Below, one piece after another: positions 63,910 through 64,000 of a DNA stretch of 64,000 nucleotides. The stretch's first letter is position 1, and every line of letters starts with the position of its first letter. This DNA comes from Micropterus salmoides (taxonomy: Eukaryota > Chordata > Actinopteri > Centrarchiformes > Centrarchidae). The stretch covers positions 17,413,671-17,477,670 of the forward strand of contig NW_024041262.1 of assembly GCF_014851395.1 (NCBI RefSeq), in the 5' to 3' direction. Both the position numbers and the translations under genes were made by a program. A model generated the notes under the pieces. That model made no database searches and had not been told where the DNA came from. It worked only from the letters and a program-made list of their open reading frames with translations.

Positions 63910-64000
63910 TTTGTGCTAATTAGCCAATATTAGCATGATAATATGCTAAACTATGTGGTGATTATAAACATATCTGCTAAACATCAAGATGTTAGCATCA
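63910..64000 (+). repeat. Partial teleost repeat running off the window
   Basis: tgtgctaattagccaatatt, agcatgataatatgctaaac and aaacatcaagatgttagcat match the tail of the family at 14.2 and 19.3 kb. Confidence 0.6.

Noticed and set aside
1..64000. tRNA, rRNA, CRISPR array or bacterial operon structure
   Set aside because: None is visible; the gene structures, splice sites and repeats are those of a fish nuclear genome.

Overview
This is a vertebrate, almost certainly teleost, genomic window. Evidence: split genes with GT-AG introns, a homeobox gene of the HMX family next to the spindle-checkpoint gene bub3 (a linkage also seen in tetrapods), long AT-rich non-coding stretches, and many interspersed repeats of types familiar from ray-finned fish. 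Nothing prokaryotic is present: no CRISPR array, operon or ribosome-binding-site pattern.

Layout. (1) 1-5.6 kb: a two-exon hmx3-type homeobox gene on the + strand (coding 2685-3866) with a GC-richer promoter. (2) 5.6-10.3 kb: bub3 on the + strand, with a mitotic-gene-like promoter (two CCAAT boxes flanking an E2F/CDE-like and a CHR-like element) and seven or eight exons that can be read to base resolution. (3) 10.3-23.7 kb: a gene-poor interval with fish repeats and a few stretches that look like conserved regulatory DNA. (4) 23.7-39.2 kb: a minus-strand gene that I assembled from six scattered coding exons. The 328-residue product carries a NERD (nuclease-related) domain with a D...DxK core like PD-(D/E)xK nucleases, plus a C-terminal segment I cannot assign. 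The last coding exon lies about 10.6 kb from the one before it. I know no characterised gene name for it. (5) 39.2-54 kb: a repeat-rich region with pieces of a degenerate multi-exon gene (51.7-52.8 kb on +, its probable last exon at 46.95-47.07 kb on -). The two pieces share about 75 bp in inverted orientation. Two inverted arms of about 1 kb at 43.1-44.7 and 52.9-53.9 kb are nearby; one carries a 668-bp TE insertion whose empty site is preserved in the other. (6) 54-64 kb: no confident gene; candidate regulatory islands and repeats.

Functionally, hmx3 and bub3 are unrelated neighbours (a developmental transcription factor and a housekeeping mitotic checkpoint protein). The gene-poor flanks are typical of a developmental-regulator locus. 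The most notable item is the NERD-domain gene, because single-exon reading misses it and eukaryotic NERD proteins are little studied. All homology statements come from recognition of sequence patterns, not from a search.
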